The notes under the pieces were generated by a model. That model saw nothing but the letters and a program-made list of their open reading frames with translations, was not told the DNA's origin and ran no database searches. 64,000 nucleotides of DNA from Pleuronectes platessa (taxonomy: Eukaryota > Chordata > Actinopteri > Pleuronectiformes > Pleuronectidae): contig NC_070638.1 in the NCBI RefSeq assembly GCF_947347685.1, forward strand, positions 8,476,325 to 8,540,324, read 5' to 3'. Positions 1 through 12,399 of this stretch are shown piece by piece. Every line of letters starts with the position of its first letter. Within the stretch, counting starts at the first letter, position 1. Position numbers and translations under genes: made by a program.

Positions 1-3000
1 TTTAAATAGATTCAGTTTATAACAGGTTTAATAAAGTTGTGTGTCATCTTTGTTGAAAGCACCTAATGTCTAAATAAGCAAAGTTGAGATTTAGGATAAT
101 TGGATGCTAAAATTTGTAGTTTAAAATCTGTCTCTTAAAAACTCAGCTACTCTCCTGGAAGTTCTGGACATAACCTTTTCACAGCCGAGACATATTCGAC
201 CAATAAGACGAGCTCGGAGAAAACCACACACTGAAATCTGTGTGTGAATGAACCCAAACTGTTCTAACCTCAGCAGATCACTGTGTGTTTATCACTTCTA
301 TTGAGCAGGGGATTGAGATTTCTTCTCAGTTGGCACAGTTTAGTCACAGTTTGGTTTTAACACTGAGAAGGAAACGGACGGTTCATTGTATGAACTATTT
401 AATGTACAGTTCAGAGTTAAAATCACATATCTACAATAAAATGCACAGCGAGCCAGATGAAGCAAATCCAGTTCCCCACGTGTGTGTGGGTGAAATGTTA
501 ATGTTTCCTGAAAGAACCAGTCTTAAAGGCACATCTATTATCCCTCGAAGCCACATTATGTGATATTGTAATTTTCTACATCTGCACACTAAAGTTTCTT
601 TAGTTAAATGTTGCATGATCCCAAACCTTTTCTTTTTTTAATCATAAAGATCCCAAACTGCACCACACGATATGGAGAACTCTCTCAAATTCACCTGGCT
701 CCAGAAATACACTCTGGACAGTACAAAGTGAATAGCTCGGCTAATATGACATTCAGAGACCAGAGATAATAGAGGGGTACACAGGGGTCATGCAGGAAGG
801 AAACAGGGGGGCTGTGCCGTGTGGTCACTATTAGAACTATTAGGAACTGTAAGAATAAAATAGCTCAAATCTCTGTACAGTATAGTAACAGTATAGGATA
901 TTGTGTTTCTACTTGGTCATAGCTATGCAGTAAATGTCGGTCGAAATTGATGAGCACACACAGGTCACGGATGAGTTTCTGCCAGTTCACGTACACTCTG
1001 CTGTTCCTCTACTGGTAAGGCGGGGGGGGGCACCCCAACAGTTCACGGTAGTTTCAACGTTACACACGCGCACTCTCACACACACTTTAAAATCATCATG
1101 GCAATGCAGCATCTTCAGAACAGCATCATCGCGTAACGTGAGTTGGCATTTTTTTGTGTCTCTTTCTGTTTTTTGGCTGATGATGGTTGTTGTTCACGTG
1201 TATCGTACGTTAGTGTGTTGCAGTTAGCAGCTGCTTGTCGTCTGTTGACCATGTCGTGATAATCCCAAATCAAATTTGTTTTAACAGTGGTATTTTCTCA
1301 TCCAGTGCATTTATTGCTCATGACGCAACGCCACTGATTTCACCCTTTTCTTTGTTGTTGTTTGTTTGTTTGCTTTCTTTTCCTGAAAGGTAAAATTCCC
1401 ATTTGGATAAAGTCTCTGGCTCCTCTCGGGGAAAGCGCGCGTTATCCCTGATAACGCCGGAGCAGTGAACACACACACCGTGCGCAACAGTGTGGGAAAG
1501 TTAAAAGTCGATCCGTAAAAGGTAGTCACAGCCAGAGACGTCCTGTCACTGGCTTTTCGAGTGATGGCTGATCTCCAAGGGTTTGTGCTTCACATCAACA
1601 GTCATCTAACACAACAGACAACAGAGTAATAAAGCTACAATGTTCATGAACACCACTCACTGTGGTCGGCATTATACTTGAAAAGTTTCACATCGTTAGA
1701 GAGAAAAGAAAAAGTCAATAAAGTATTTATAGCCGGGGATGTGTGAGTCTACCTACAAGTCCATAACTGTGGTGTCAAGGGTTTTCAAGAGGAAGGGAGG
1801 AAGTGGACAGACACAGAGATAAGAAGAGAAGTTGTGTACATGAGTAAGATGGGTAAATATAGAGTTTATTATACTTGATCATTTATATATCACAAACTCT
1901 TATTTGTGACTCATTACATGTTCTGCAATAATAATAATAATAATAGGAGGATACAATGGGAAAATTGTACAATGCATTTCTGTTAGAAATCAACTGAACC
2001 GAGGTGCATGGTGGTTTTGATGCTTTGAGGCAATTCTCTCCTACATGATAAACTCTCCCGCTGTCATGTTGCAATCAGCCAGAATCTGTCCGTCAGCAAC
2101 AATCCTCATTTAAACCCCCCCCACTCATGTTCAATAGAGAATAGATTACTATCATTGTGCTGATCAACACCTTTAAGACACGACGAGAAAAACAACAGAA
2201 TTATTAGAAAAGGCAGAAGAGCGCCTGACTTGTTGTTTTTGGTCTGATGAGTTCCACGTGAAATAAGGACCGACTTCTACAGCGGCTGAACGCCAGCATC
2301 CCCGAAAACATGGGAGAGACGTGAATGAAAATGAACATATCAGCTATATAAAGATATAAAGGTACAATCAACAGCCTGTTTTGCCTCCTGACTCTCTTTT
2401 TTCAAATGTACTTTATGTAAAAAGTGAGTAACGTTAACAAAACACATCCAGCTCGGTCGCTTCCGGCGTCTCAACTCAATCCTTTTATATTTACAAATAA
2501 TCCAGTTCCTGTTCTGTTCCCAAACACTTTGTTGTTCAACTCACGAGGCTCGACTCGAAAGCCTCCAAGTAGCAAAAGGCAACGTGTAACACTGGTGCAG
2601 TGCGTTGATCCCGGTGGGAGCAGCTCTCTTCACATCCGACAATCAGCTCGTCAAAGTGGAGCAGATTTGTAAAAAGGCTCTGCTCTCCTAACTGGTGACG
2701 GGTATAAGGTCACTGGATACGGCATCGGTTAAAATGCGGGAGACGTTTACACCGAGAAGAAACCGCAAAGTTACACACACCACCGTCCACATGTGGACTT
2801 CTATTTTTCCACTGGTGTACAGAAAGAACTAGCACAACAGTAACTCGTCAGAATCCCTTTTTGGACACGTATATTATCTTCAGCGATTGTATATTGTAAA
2901 GTGACTGGATAAGAAAAAACAATTTGCACAAAATGAAACATGAATAAATTAACACTGACGCCTTGACATGGCAGTTAAACCTGAGTTCTGTTTTGGAAGT

Positions 3001-3195
3001 GGTCTCTCTCTCTTTTTTTCTTTTTTTCTTCGGATGATAGTATTCTATTTCTATTCAGGCATTGATAAACTCTACTATAGGATTTTGAGTTATACAATCA
3101 ACCCCTTGTTCTGGTAAATACATAAATTATTTCACAGTTTGCTGGCGAGTCCCCCACATGGTGCCACCCCCGACCCCGACCCCTCCTTTATGTCG
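1..3195 (-). other. asic3-like 3' UTR and downstream flank
   Basis: No supported coding sequence was seen here. The sequence just below the stop codon must be 3' UTR. The first canonical AATAAA on the minus strand that I find is at 1865-1870, about 1.3 kb after the stop, and a second is at 1310-1315. The transcript probably ends in this interval, but it may run further. A short (AAT)n run lies near 1927-1946. Short ORFs here have no recognisable domain. Confidence 0.5.
1865..1870 (-). terminator. Candidate poly(A) signal for the asic3-like gene
   Basis: The plus-strand tttatt reads AATAAA on the gene strand, about 1.33 kb downstream of the stop codon. It is the first canonical signal I find after the stop. 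No cleavage site can be proven from sequence alone, and 1310-1315 is a second candidate. Confidence 0.35.
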
Positions 3196-3300
3196 TCAAC
3201 AGGCAAACTCCTCGAAGTTGCCTAGAGTCGGGTGACGAGGTAACATGTTCGGCGTGAATCCGAGACTGTCCGAGTGACTCCGGAGGGTGTCACAGGTGCT
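3196..3300 (-). CDS. asic3: asic3-like exon 10 (C-terminal tail and stop)
   Basis: This final coding exon has acceptor ...ctgtcctgcag (ending at 3301). Spliced in phase 0 from exon 9 it reads STCDTLRSHSDS..., then NMLPRHPTLGNFEEFAC and TGA at 3196-3198 (residues 471-504). This aligns with the ASIC1 tail (CESLRGH...NILPHHPARGTFEDFTC), and STCDT also occurs in ASIC2. The same bases in the +1 frame read GVTRTVSDSRRTCYLVTRL and stop at TAG 3222-3224, which is the mammalian ASIC3 tail. The phase of exon 9 selects the FEEFAC frame. An unseen extra exon of length 3n+2 in the preceding intron would select the VTRL frame, so the tail is slightly less certain than the rest. Confidence 0.85.
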   Translation of the reverse strand, partial: STCDTLRSHSDSLGFTPNMLPRHPTLGNFEEFAC

Positions 3301-3553
3301 CTGCAGGACAGAAGGGAGGGGGGGGGGAGGAAGAGGAGTTCAACCGGGTTAAGGGAAGGGCGATGAAGGGAGCGACGATGACGATGATGATGATGATGAT
3401 GAAGGAAAGAGATCCACAGGTAAAATAAGAGGATAAAAAAACAAAACACACAAACACAATGGAGAATGTGGTGAGGGAACACAAACAACGGATTTCCAAG
3501 ATCGAGAGGAGAGTTTAAAGAAAGTCGGGGGAAGGTGGGGAAAGATGAATGAA

Positions 3554-3594
<41 letters not shown>

Positions 3595-6500
3595 AAAACA
3601 GCAGATTTTTAGTCTTGTCTTTTTCACACTAGCATGTTCAATCCCTCTTTAATCACAGAAGCTGAAACACCCACATACGTCTGCGTCTCCCTGTGTGTGT
3701 GTGTGTGCGAGGACACTTGCTAAGTAGAAAACCACTGATGTGCTGGATAACAACACTGGGAGCCCCACTGGCCAAAACAAAATGGCTATTCCAGCAGACA
3801 AAGAACCATTTATATTTTTGTGCAAACTCACTGCATGCAGACCTGTGATAACATCACACAGTGATGCATCTAGTGATGTTATCCGGCACCAGTCTGAAAT
3901 GCAGTGCCTATAAATGGAGCTCAGTGCTGCAGGGGAAACAAATAGCTCTCATGTGGTTCAGATCTTATTTGCAATAATTCAATAGATATGTCACACGAGT
4001 ACTGAGCTTTATCCTATGGGAAAGAAAGCATCGTTATTTTAGTGCAAAGAGCAAGTTTTGCACTATTAGTTTTTTTTTTTATACGCACTTAGAGAATCCA
4101 ACCAACTCCTGTCTCCTGCTGAAGCGGTAAATACAGACACACACCGAGCTACACTAGGACACGGCGGGAAATTATACAGTTACACAATCACCCCTTTCTT
4201 TTCCTGCTAGAGCCAACCAGATCATTCATAGTCACTGAGGAAACGATGGATGAGATGGCTGAGTATGTATGACAGAGAGGGACAGCATGGGAGGGAGCAT
4301 CTATTATCAATGGGGTGTGCTACCTGGGGGCATGATTAGGCGTGACACCAGGGCTGGTTGGGTTCTCTGGAAACTCCTGGAATAGACATGATGAAAAGAA
4401 AGATGGGTGAGGGTGACTGAAATGAAAATAAACACAGTGCAAATGCTACAAGTTGAAACGGCGAGGGGAAGACGGCACGCGAGTGTTTCCCCCTCGGGTA
4501 AAGGAAAAGAAAGTTGGTGGTGGTGGGGGGGGGGGGGGGGGGGGGGGGTTCTGCACAGGGCGATAACTGATACCCAGAAGAGTAAAAAAAAAAAACTGAA
4601 AGCATAACTTCATCGTCAGGTTGTGTGAGTGGAGACGTGACGTTGGACTAGTTGAAAAAGAATCACTGAATATGAGAGAGAGGAGGTAAAGGAGATGGAT
4701 TTGTAACAAGCAGGTGAACATATGACATGGATGGAGGAGAACACAGTCAGAAGAACAGAACAGATGACAGAAGAAAAGCAGGACATCTCTTTACTGTCAG
4801 CCGCTAAATAAATAAAAGCTTTTTCTGCAAACACAGTAAAACTACCTCCTTCTAAACCAAACAACTATTTTTGTGTTCCATCCTTTTCATCCATCAAATA
4901 AATGTCTCACTCTGAGGCCGCCGAGCATGCACGAACACAATCCTCATGCAGACACAAACCCACAACTTCTTCATCAATCGTATGTGTCACGATCCATTTT
5001 GTTTTCTACACCTGATGAAAAAGTCTTGGGCTTGTGCGTCGCGACAAAGAATCAGAGCATTCTATTTCTGAGACTCTGTCGAGAAGCAAACTACTGGATA
5101 CAAAAACAACAGATGCTAAATGTCTGCATTGAACTAAGATCAACTTCGATGCTTCAGATTAGAACGGCACCAGAGAAGAGGAAATGTTCCAGTGTTAGTT
5201 TTTGCTTTTGCCTCGACAGTGACCTGAGGAGGCGGATTTGTGCTTTTAGCTGTTAGTTGGACACGAGAGAGAAAAGGACTGAGTGGGTTTTACAGATGAG
5301 ACTTTGAAAATAAGGTCGACTGGCATCGATAGGTTAAAAAGAGAAGTTCACATATTTTCTTTATGTATTAACTCTGAAATTTGAAGGTTGTTATTTTGGT
5401 TAGTGTTGAAACGATTAAATAGCTAGAAGGTCACTCAGAGACCAAATACATCCAGCAAGGTCCAATGTATGAAATCACATTTAAATTTATTATATTTATA
5501 ATGTTTTTTATTTTGGATCTGCATCAAATAACATACCACTCAAATATTTGTCCTCTATCAAGATCTCTAGAGTATTCACTGAGAAATCAACTGAAATTCT
5601 GTGAAACACCTTATTTTACAGTATTAAGGAAAGTGTCTGGATCTGCCCTCTGATCCAGATCCTGTTACCTGACCCCGAAACCACATCCTCCCTAAATCCA
5701 TCCTAAAGCTGCTTTTAGACATGCACTGAACTCTGGACATCCTCTGGACATTCCCTGGAGGAGGTGTACGTGTGAACGCAATTGTCCGAGTGAGAGCCTC
5801 CAGAGTTTCGGTGAACTTTCTCCGTCTGGCCCCCTCTTATAAAGAGAGAACACAGCAGGAGATCCTCCCCAGGATTCATTTGGGAGCTAGTGAGGTTTTG
5901 ACAGTTCTAACCCCAACATAAAGAACACAAATATGCCATACACGTAGAAGATGAAGATGTCAGGAGAGCTTTTGGTAACATGAGCAGTGTTGATGTGCGG
6001 CAAAACAAACACACCGCAGCAGAATGAAAACGTTAGACATTTGAGTGGAGAATCTCCTGCTGTGGATAAAAGACACTTATGTCTAAAAACGTTGATGGAT
6101 TAATTCTAATTCCGTTTTCATTTTAAACTTCTAGTCCTACCTCAGCTCGTTGAAAATACAATTAAGTCTTAATTTGGAAAAGTAGAACCTTCGTCCACCT
6201 TTTTCTGAACGTTCGATTCAGCAGTACGTGCAGAACATTTGCTGATTAGAAGGTGCATTTTGGTTATAAATCATTTCTCCATGCATTTGTAGGGACCTTA
6301 TGTAACCGGCTGCAGGGGAGGTGCCTCTGGAAGCCGTGTGTTAAACCACTGGGCTCAACAAAATGCTGTGATTTAGGTTAAGGAAAGAAATGCCTCACAT
6401 TACTCTCCTCACTTTTGAAGGGAAAATGAGTTTCATTGCCTCGAAGGCTTTCTAAACGAGTAGATCATCAAATGTTAATAAAATCCCCAGACCTCTTAAT

Positions 6501-9500
6501 CTGGTCCCGCGTTCTGCTCCATCATCTCCTCTCATGAATCTCATCGTACTGCCGCACATGACGTGGACACGTGACTGTTCCTGCTCTAAGTTAACTGTGA
6601 TGGCACGAATGAGGGAGGCTATAAGTTGTGTAAACTCTCGACAGGTGAGGGTTTAACTAAGATAAAGGCCACAACTTGTGAGTCATAAATAAAACCTGAG
6701 GGCATTCAAGTGTCAAAATAAACAATCAAGTTTCATCTTCAGTCAATATTTATCTGTTTTCTCTCTTTTAACTATCTTGTAGATTTATGTCATCAGAAGG
6801 CTTTCACCATGTAAATATAGAGTTCATGTGAGTGTGTAGTAATTGGTTATGCATTTATACTGTGCAATAAAAAACAATATGTATGTATAATTAATGGCCG
6901 TTTTCACACATTGTTTCTGCAGTACCAATTCAAACTAATGATTTCCTCTCTGGTGCCGTTCATCAGAAGCATTTTGAGTGCGAGCGGACACTTTGTGGTC
7001 GCCGTAGTTCCTGAGATCATCACACACGTCACGTTCACTTCTTTTAGTAAAAGACAGTAAAAGAAAATTACCAGATTGTCGCTCTGGCAACGCTGAGGTC
7101 GTTTCTTGCGTGTGAAGTAACCCAAGACCTTGTCCTTAAACACCTGGATGCAGAAAACATCAGATACACATTACAGATGCATGGCGTTTGACAGGTTATT
7201 GACATTAGCATCAGACATTAGCAGGACAACGACATACAAGTTTGAATAATTACTCAAAAAACATCTGTTAAAGCAGAATAGTATAATCCTCTCATTTAAC
7301 TCTCAGCAGGAAGTAGAACCTTAATATTTCCCAATCTAAATATTGCTTACGAGCTTTTAAAGGTTCAGTGTGTAGAATTTAGGGACATCTAGTGGTGAAG
7401 TGTCATATTGCAGCTGAATACCCCTCACCTCACCCTCCCCTTCCAAACAATAAATGATAACCTGTGGAAACCTTCAGATGTCACACATTTGATATATTTT
7501 CAATTTCTGCCAATAGATCCCTTTCCCCCTAAATCTTACACACAGGACCTTTAAGTTTGGTACATTGAGACATAACTAAAGAGGAGTTATACTTGGTATT
7601 TCAATTTTTACCTCATATAGGTAGTCAAATATTTCCAGTATTGTTAAAACGCTGGCTCCGATGAACAGCCCCATCTGACCTCCAATGTCACCTACAGAAA
7701 GACAGAAGAACAGAGACTGTATGGGCAGGTACAACAACTGAACAATGGAGTGTGTGTGTGTGTGTGTGATGCTGTTCCCCACGCTGTCACTTTTAATTCA
7801 GTATCTCTCTAAGTAATCTGTGCCGAACAGTCAAAAGGGTCCATCTCGCCCCACCTGCTCATTAGACCCAAACCCGGCTGCCCTTGCGAGAGCATCAGAT
7901 TATGAAAATGTGCTCAGCCAGTTCCACGACTTCAAAGAGGGAGAACCTCAAAGCGCCAGGCGTGAAGACAAGTCGTGAAATGTGCTGCGGCGGCCCGCTG
8001 AGAGCGCCGACACCGAGGTGGGGCCACGTTTGTTCTGTCACAATGAGCCGACAAACTGCGAGAATCTTACCGAGGAGCCCCGCGATTTCATAGGCCTTCT
8101 TCTGCTCAATCTTCTCGTAGTTCAGAGCTTCGAAAAAGATGTCCAGGACCATGAGGTTCTCTCTACGACAGAGAAAAGCACACCCACAAGATTTGATTTC
8201 TCTAAATACACCGGATCTCACATTTCCTGGATTTAACTGTCTTTCATTGTTGTTACATTGAAGGAGAACGAGATTCAGGTCATGCTAGTCCACAGTACTT
8301 CCATACTTCAACAGAAAAAAAGCAAAAAGCGGGCATTACCTGAGAAACTCACTACTGTTCAATAATTCTTACCCAATGTATTGCTCAGTTTTGTTGAATT
8401 TCTTAGCCAGATACTTAGCGGAGGCCTTACTGGGGATCTTAACCATGGACAGCTCCTTGCCGTAGCGGGTCATGTTGCAGGGCGTCTGACAGACACAGTA
8501 ATCGTTGTCTTTCTCCACCAAAAAGTCTGCGGAAGATCAAAGTCATTCAAACACAGTGTGACATCTTAGAGGAATCAAACAACAAGACGCTCTCAAAGTC
8601 TCCGCTAAAAATACCTCTTCAAGCTCCAATCGCTGCCATCGCTCACTTTCCATGAAAGCAAATAATGACTGAAGCCGTGAGAGGAGGGAGAGGGGAACGC
8701 GCTGTGGGATTTATTTGATATCAGCGAAGCGTGGACGAATCACAAATCTCGCTAATGGGATTTTTTAAACAATAATTTTACCTCATTATTTTGCTTCTAC
8801 ACTGCCTGAGATGAAAGTCATTCCAAGTTAAAGCTGCAGAGGTTTTATCTAGAGGATTGGAATGCTCTCAAGGTTCTGGCTCAATTCAGATATTAATGCA
8901 ACTATCACTCTAATATGGACATACATACAGAGAGGTGTGTGTGTGGGCTCACCTAAAGCCGGATCAGCACAGTCTTTGTACTGCTCAGGTGTGCAAACTG
9001 TAGAAGTCCCTGTTTGAAATGAATAAAAAATAGTTAATGCATCAAATATAAAAACACCACAGGAGGGCAAGAAGCGTATCTGTCACGTTTTTCACTGGTC
9101 AGCGATAATTCATACCCGGCATGTGAACCATCCTGCAGTTGCAGTTCTCCAGCAGGTAGCGGGTCTCACAGTCGATGCGGCAGGCGGTGATGCTGTACGT
9201 GGAGAAGTACTCAGAGTCTATGGGAGTCGACTTGCAGTCGCCCCACGGCGGAGGGAGGTACTGAAGCTGAAAAGAGCCAACGGCACACGTTTCCCCTCAG
9301 TATACGAGCTCACAGGATTAAAAACGATAAAATTAAAAAAAGTAGCATAGTGCAGGTAAAGCAGAAGTACAAAAAAAAGAGAGGGCAACAAGCTGACAAA
9401 AAAAGACAAATCAGAAGAATGTCATGAAACGTAACAAAAACCACACATTTAAATGAAAATGTGCAGTATGAGACAATATCGGTACAAAAACGTCCAGTGA

Positions 9501-12362
9501 GAACAACATCATTGCTCATGTGTAGCAGCAAGCAGACGTCATGCAGAACATCACTAGTGCAGGTCTAGTCCCCGGTAGGAAGCAGAGTACCATGGGAATA
9601 GAGACAGGCTTCATAGAGATCTGTAATATGTGTAGTTTCAGACAGGACACCACAACCACTGGACAAATCTTTTACAATCCTGAGAAATGAAGCTCAGAAA
9701 CAGTAAATAAACAGTTTACACTTTTTCAAATGAACAATCCAATGAATCGAACAGACATTATACAGCGCAAAACATTAACAAGTAGTGCATTTCATAAGTC
9801 CTATAATGCTAACTAAAGGGGGTTTCACTATTCAATCCGCCCCCCCCCCTCCCGGACTACACCCATGAGAGTTCATTACCGCTCTACTCTGAAAGCAAAG
9901 GCCTGTGGATTTAACAGTGGGTTGAGAATATACAGAGAATCTTCAGTTTACAGTCTCATTAGAGGTGGAACTGTCTTTAACAAGGTGAAGAGCAGGTCCC
10001 TTCTATGAGCAACTCTGGGAATTCTAAACCAACCCACTAATGAGGACTATTTAATGACTTTCTAAGGTTTTGGTTCACACTAAATATCAAACCCATGGCG
10101 CTCCTTTTGTAGCTTCAGCAATTTTTGCACGAAATCTGTTCGGAGCTCCCTTCAGCATTTTAAAGGAGCTATTTTTTTTTGGGGGGGGGGGGGTATAAAC
10201 TGAACACGGTGACATTTAACCACACGCAAGACTTTCAGCTCCCTTTAAAAGTCTTGTTTACTGCAACTTATGGTAATGAATGCCGACGACACATTTCTCA
10301 CGACAGAAATGAGGCAATTATTTATGAGGGGCACCGACGCCTGCTCGGGCATTTGAGCAAACGGCACTAATTGCGGCGGGAGCTGGCCGGCGATCGATGC
10401 CAGCGGCCTCCTCCTGACAAACTTCACATGGAAACGATACTGCTATTGTCACATTAGGGTTTTGCCGTAATTCCCAATCATCTCCGGCAGCTCTAAGCGG
10501 GCTAACTCGGACGGCCTAACGGTCATTTAGTCGATGCGGAGTGACGGAGACAGAGCGCAATTCACTGAGGAGGTGGACTTAAAAGTGGCAAACATGATTA
10601 AGCCTTTATTGAATTCCGTTTCCAGCCCACAGACTCTCATAACCGGAGTTCCACTGGAGATAAAACACTTGTGCAATAAATGCGAGACTCCGAAACTGGT
10701 GCCAGGGTCCTCGTGGGTAATAGAGAATAACAATCTAATGCATCACATTGTCTGGTAGATGAGGTGAAGGGGCGGCCCGGGCGGATCGACTCGATGACAG
10801 TGAGTGTTAAACGTACAATGACAGCGAGAGGGTAAAGCCAAGCAACAGCTCTGATGGAGAGACGGACTCGGATGAATGGCTTAAAGCTGGGATGAAACAC
10901 ATTAGCTGCTTTTTATTTATATCTGATAAACAGAGAAGACAATGACCGAGAGGAGGGCACACAGAGGGGGGAGGGGGTGGATGAATCCATTCCTTTGGGG
11001 TAAGAGGGGCAGCAGATGAAACTATGGAACTTGATGCTGGGTGTGTCGGTAAATTTATTAATGTTTTTGTTAATTTATTGATTTGTCGTCATGCAGCAAT
11101 CCCAGACAGTCATACGCTACCCTCTGCTGCTGGGTGGAAACGAACGTTTGGAAGCCGGGGGCGACCCCGAAGCCCAGCTCGTGGAGGAAAGGAGGCTCTG
11201 ACTGAGAGTGAAGCTGCACCTTTATGCCGGCCTCATAGGACGTCTCATCTAGGGTGAGGGGTGAGGGAACACAGCCCGCATCATTATCAAAATAAATGAG
11301 AGGAGCAACAGCAAGACTCGGGACAGAACCTGGTCAAAGCCTTCGTCCTCACTGACGGCCTCTTGTCATTCAGCCTTCCTCCATCACATCCCAACCATCA
11401 CGTGATTCTAAAGAAAACATTTGATGGAGCAGTTTTCATTTCTGGCTCACAAGTCACAGCCTGGACGTTGTGTTTTCACCCCTGTGCAGAATGTTAGTTG
11501 GTTTGTTAGTTACACAAAAACAACTGGATGGGTTTCCATCAAACATGGTGGACAGATCAGGGAAGAACCCAATACATTTAGTTGTGGATCCATATCAGGG
11601 GGCAGATCTTAGGTTTCTCTTTCTTTTCTTTCAATAACGTTTTGAGAGGCGTTTTGAAACATTTTCACGGATTTCCTTGATAAAAAATATCAATCATGAA
11701 TGATTAGGGAACTGATGGTTCTTCAAATCACGATTGTTGGGCCTTGGCAGATGTGTGCGAGGTTCACCTGCGTTTGTTTGTTAGTTAGCAGGATTACGCA
11801 GGAACTTTCCGACGAATATTCATGACATTCTTGTTGGTGGGATGGCGCATCACCCAAGAAACACTTTCACTTTTCATTTCTGTTGATTTCTCAGAGAACA
11901 ATTCATTGATTTTGCTTAATTGTGCAATTTGTTGGAGATACAAATGAGGAAATGTGGTTTCATTGGGAGGCCTTGGCGGTGATTTGCACTCTAGTTGAAC
12001 ATTTTATCCTTCATTCCTTTGACAGAGTTTTACAAAAAAAATTGTGTCGATAATCACAAGTGTTTCTTCCAGCTGTCTGTCATGACTCTGAGAGCTCTGT
12101 CACTGCACTTCTACTGGAGACTGACTGAAATTACAACTGGCCAGACTTTTATGACAGCCTAATTAATTCCGGCCGTAAACACGTCTCTCTGCTGTCACTG
12201 GGGTGGGCGCTCGTGTCGTGATTATAAATGACACCTCTCGCACTTTTGCTTTCTGGATGGAACTTCTGCGACGGTGATTAACCACACCAGATTCACGGCT
12301 CGGAAAGATGGATGGATGATGATACACTCGGAGCAGTTTGCAGCATTTGTACAGAGAGAAAC

Positions 12363-12399
<37 letters not shown>

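Larger units (their letters stand above)
3301..7071 (-). other. Last intron (between exons 9 and 10)
   Basis: This 3.77 kb intron has donor GTAATT and acceptor CAG. Next to the acceptor it carries a long pyrimidine tract on the gene strand (poly-C/CT, about 3303-3330). It also contains (GAT)n at 3371-3402, (GA)n at 3555-3594, a 24-G homopolymer at 4525-4548 and a repeat at about 5708-6092. ORFs here (for example near 3349-3627 and 4336-4721) are low-complexity reads through these tracts. I found no convincing extra tail exon, but a short one could be missed. Confidence 0.6.

Noticed and set aside
3222..3488. Minus-strand 88-codon ORF ending RTCYLVTRL, as the actual C-terminal coding sequence
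   Set aside because: Its upstream part reads through the pyrimidine tract and GAT repeat of the intron. Exon 9 ends in phase 0, so the spliced frame is the other one. The similarity to mammalian ASIC3 is kept as a finding, not as a CDS.
4336..4721. ORFs with long Pro or Gly runs
   Set aside because: They are translations of the 24-base G homopolymer and its flanks.
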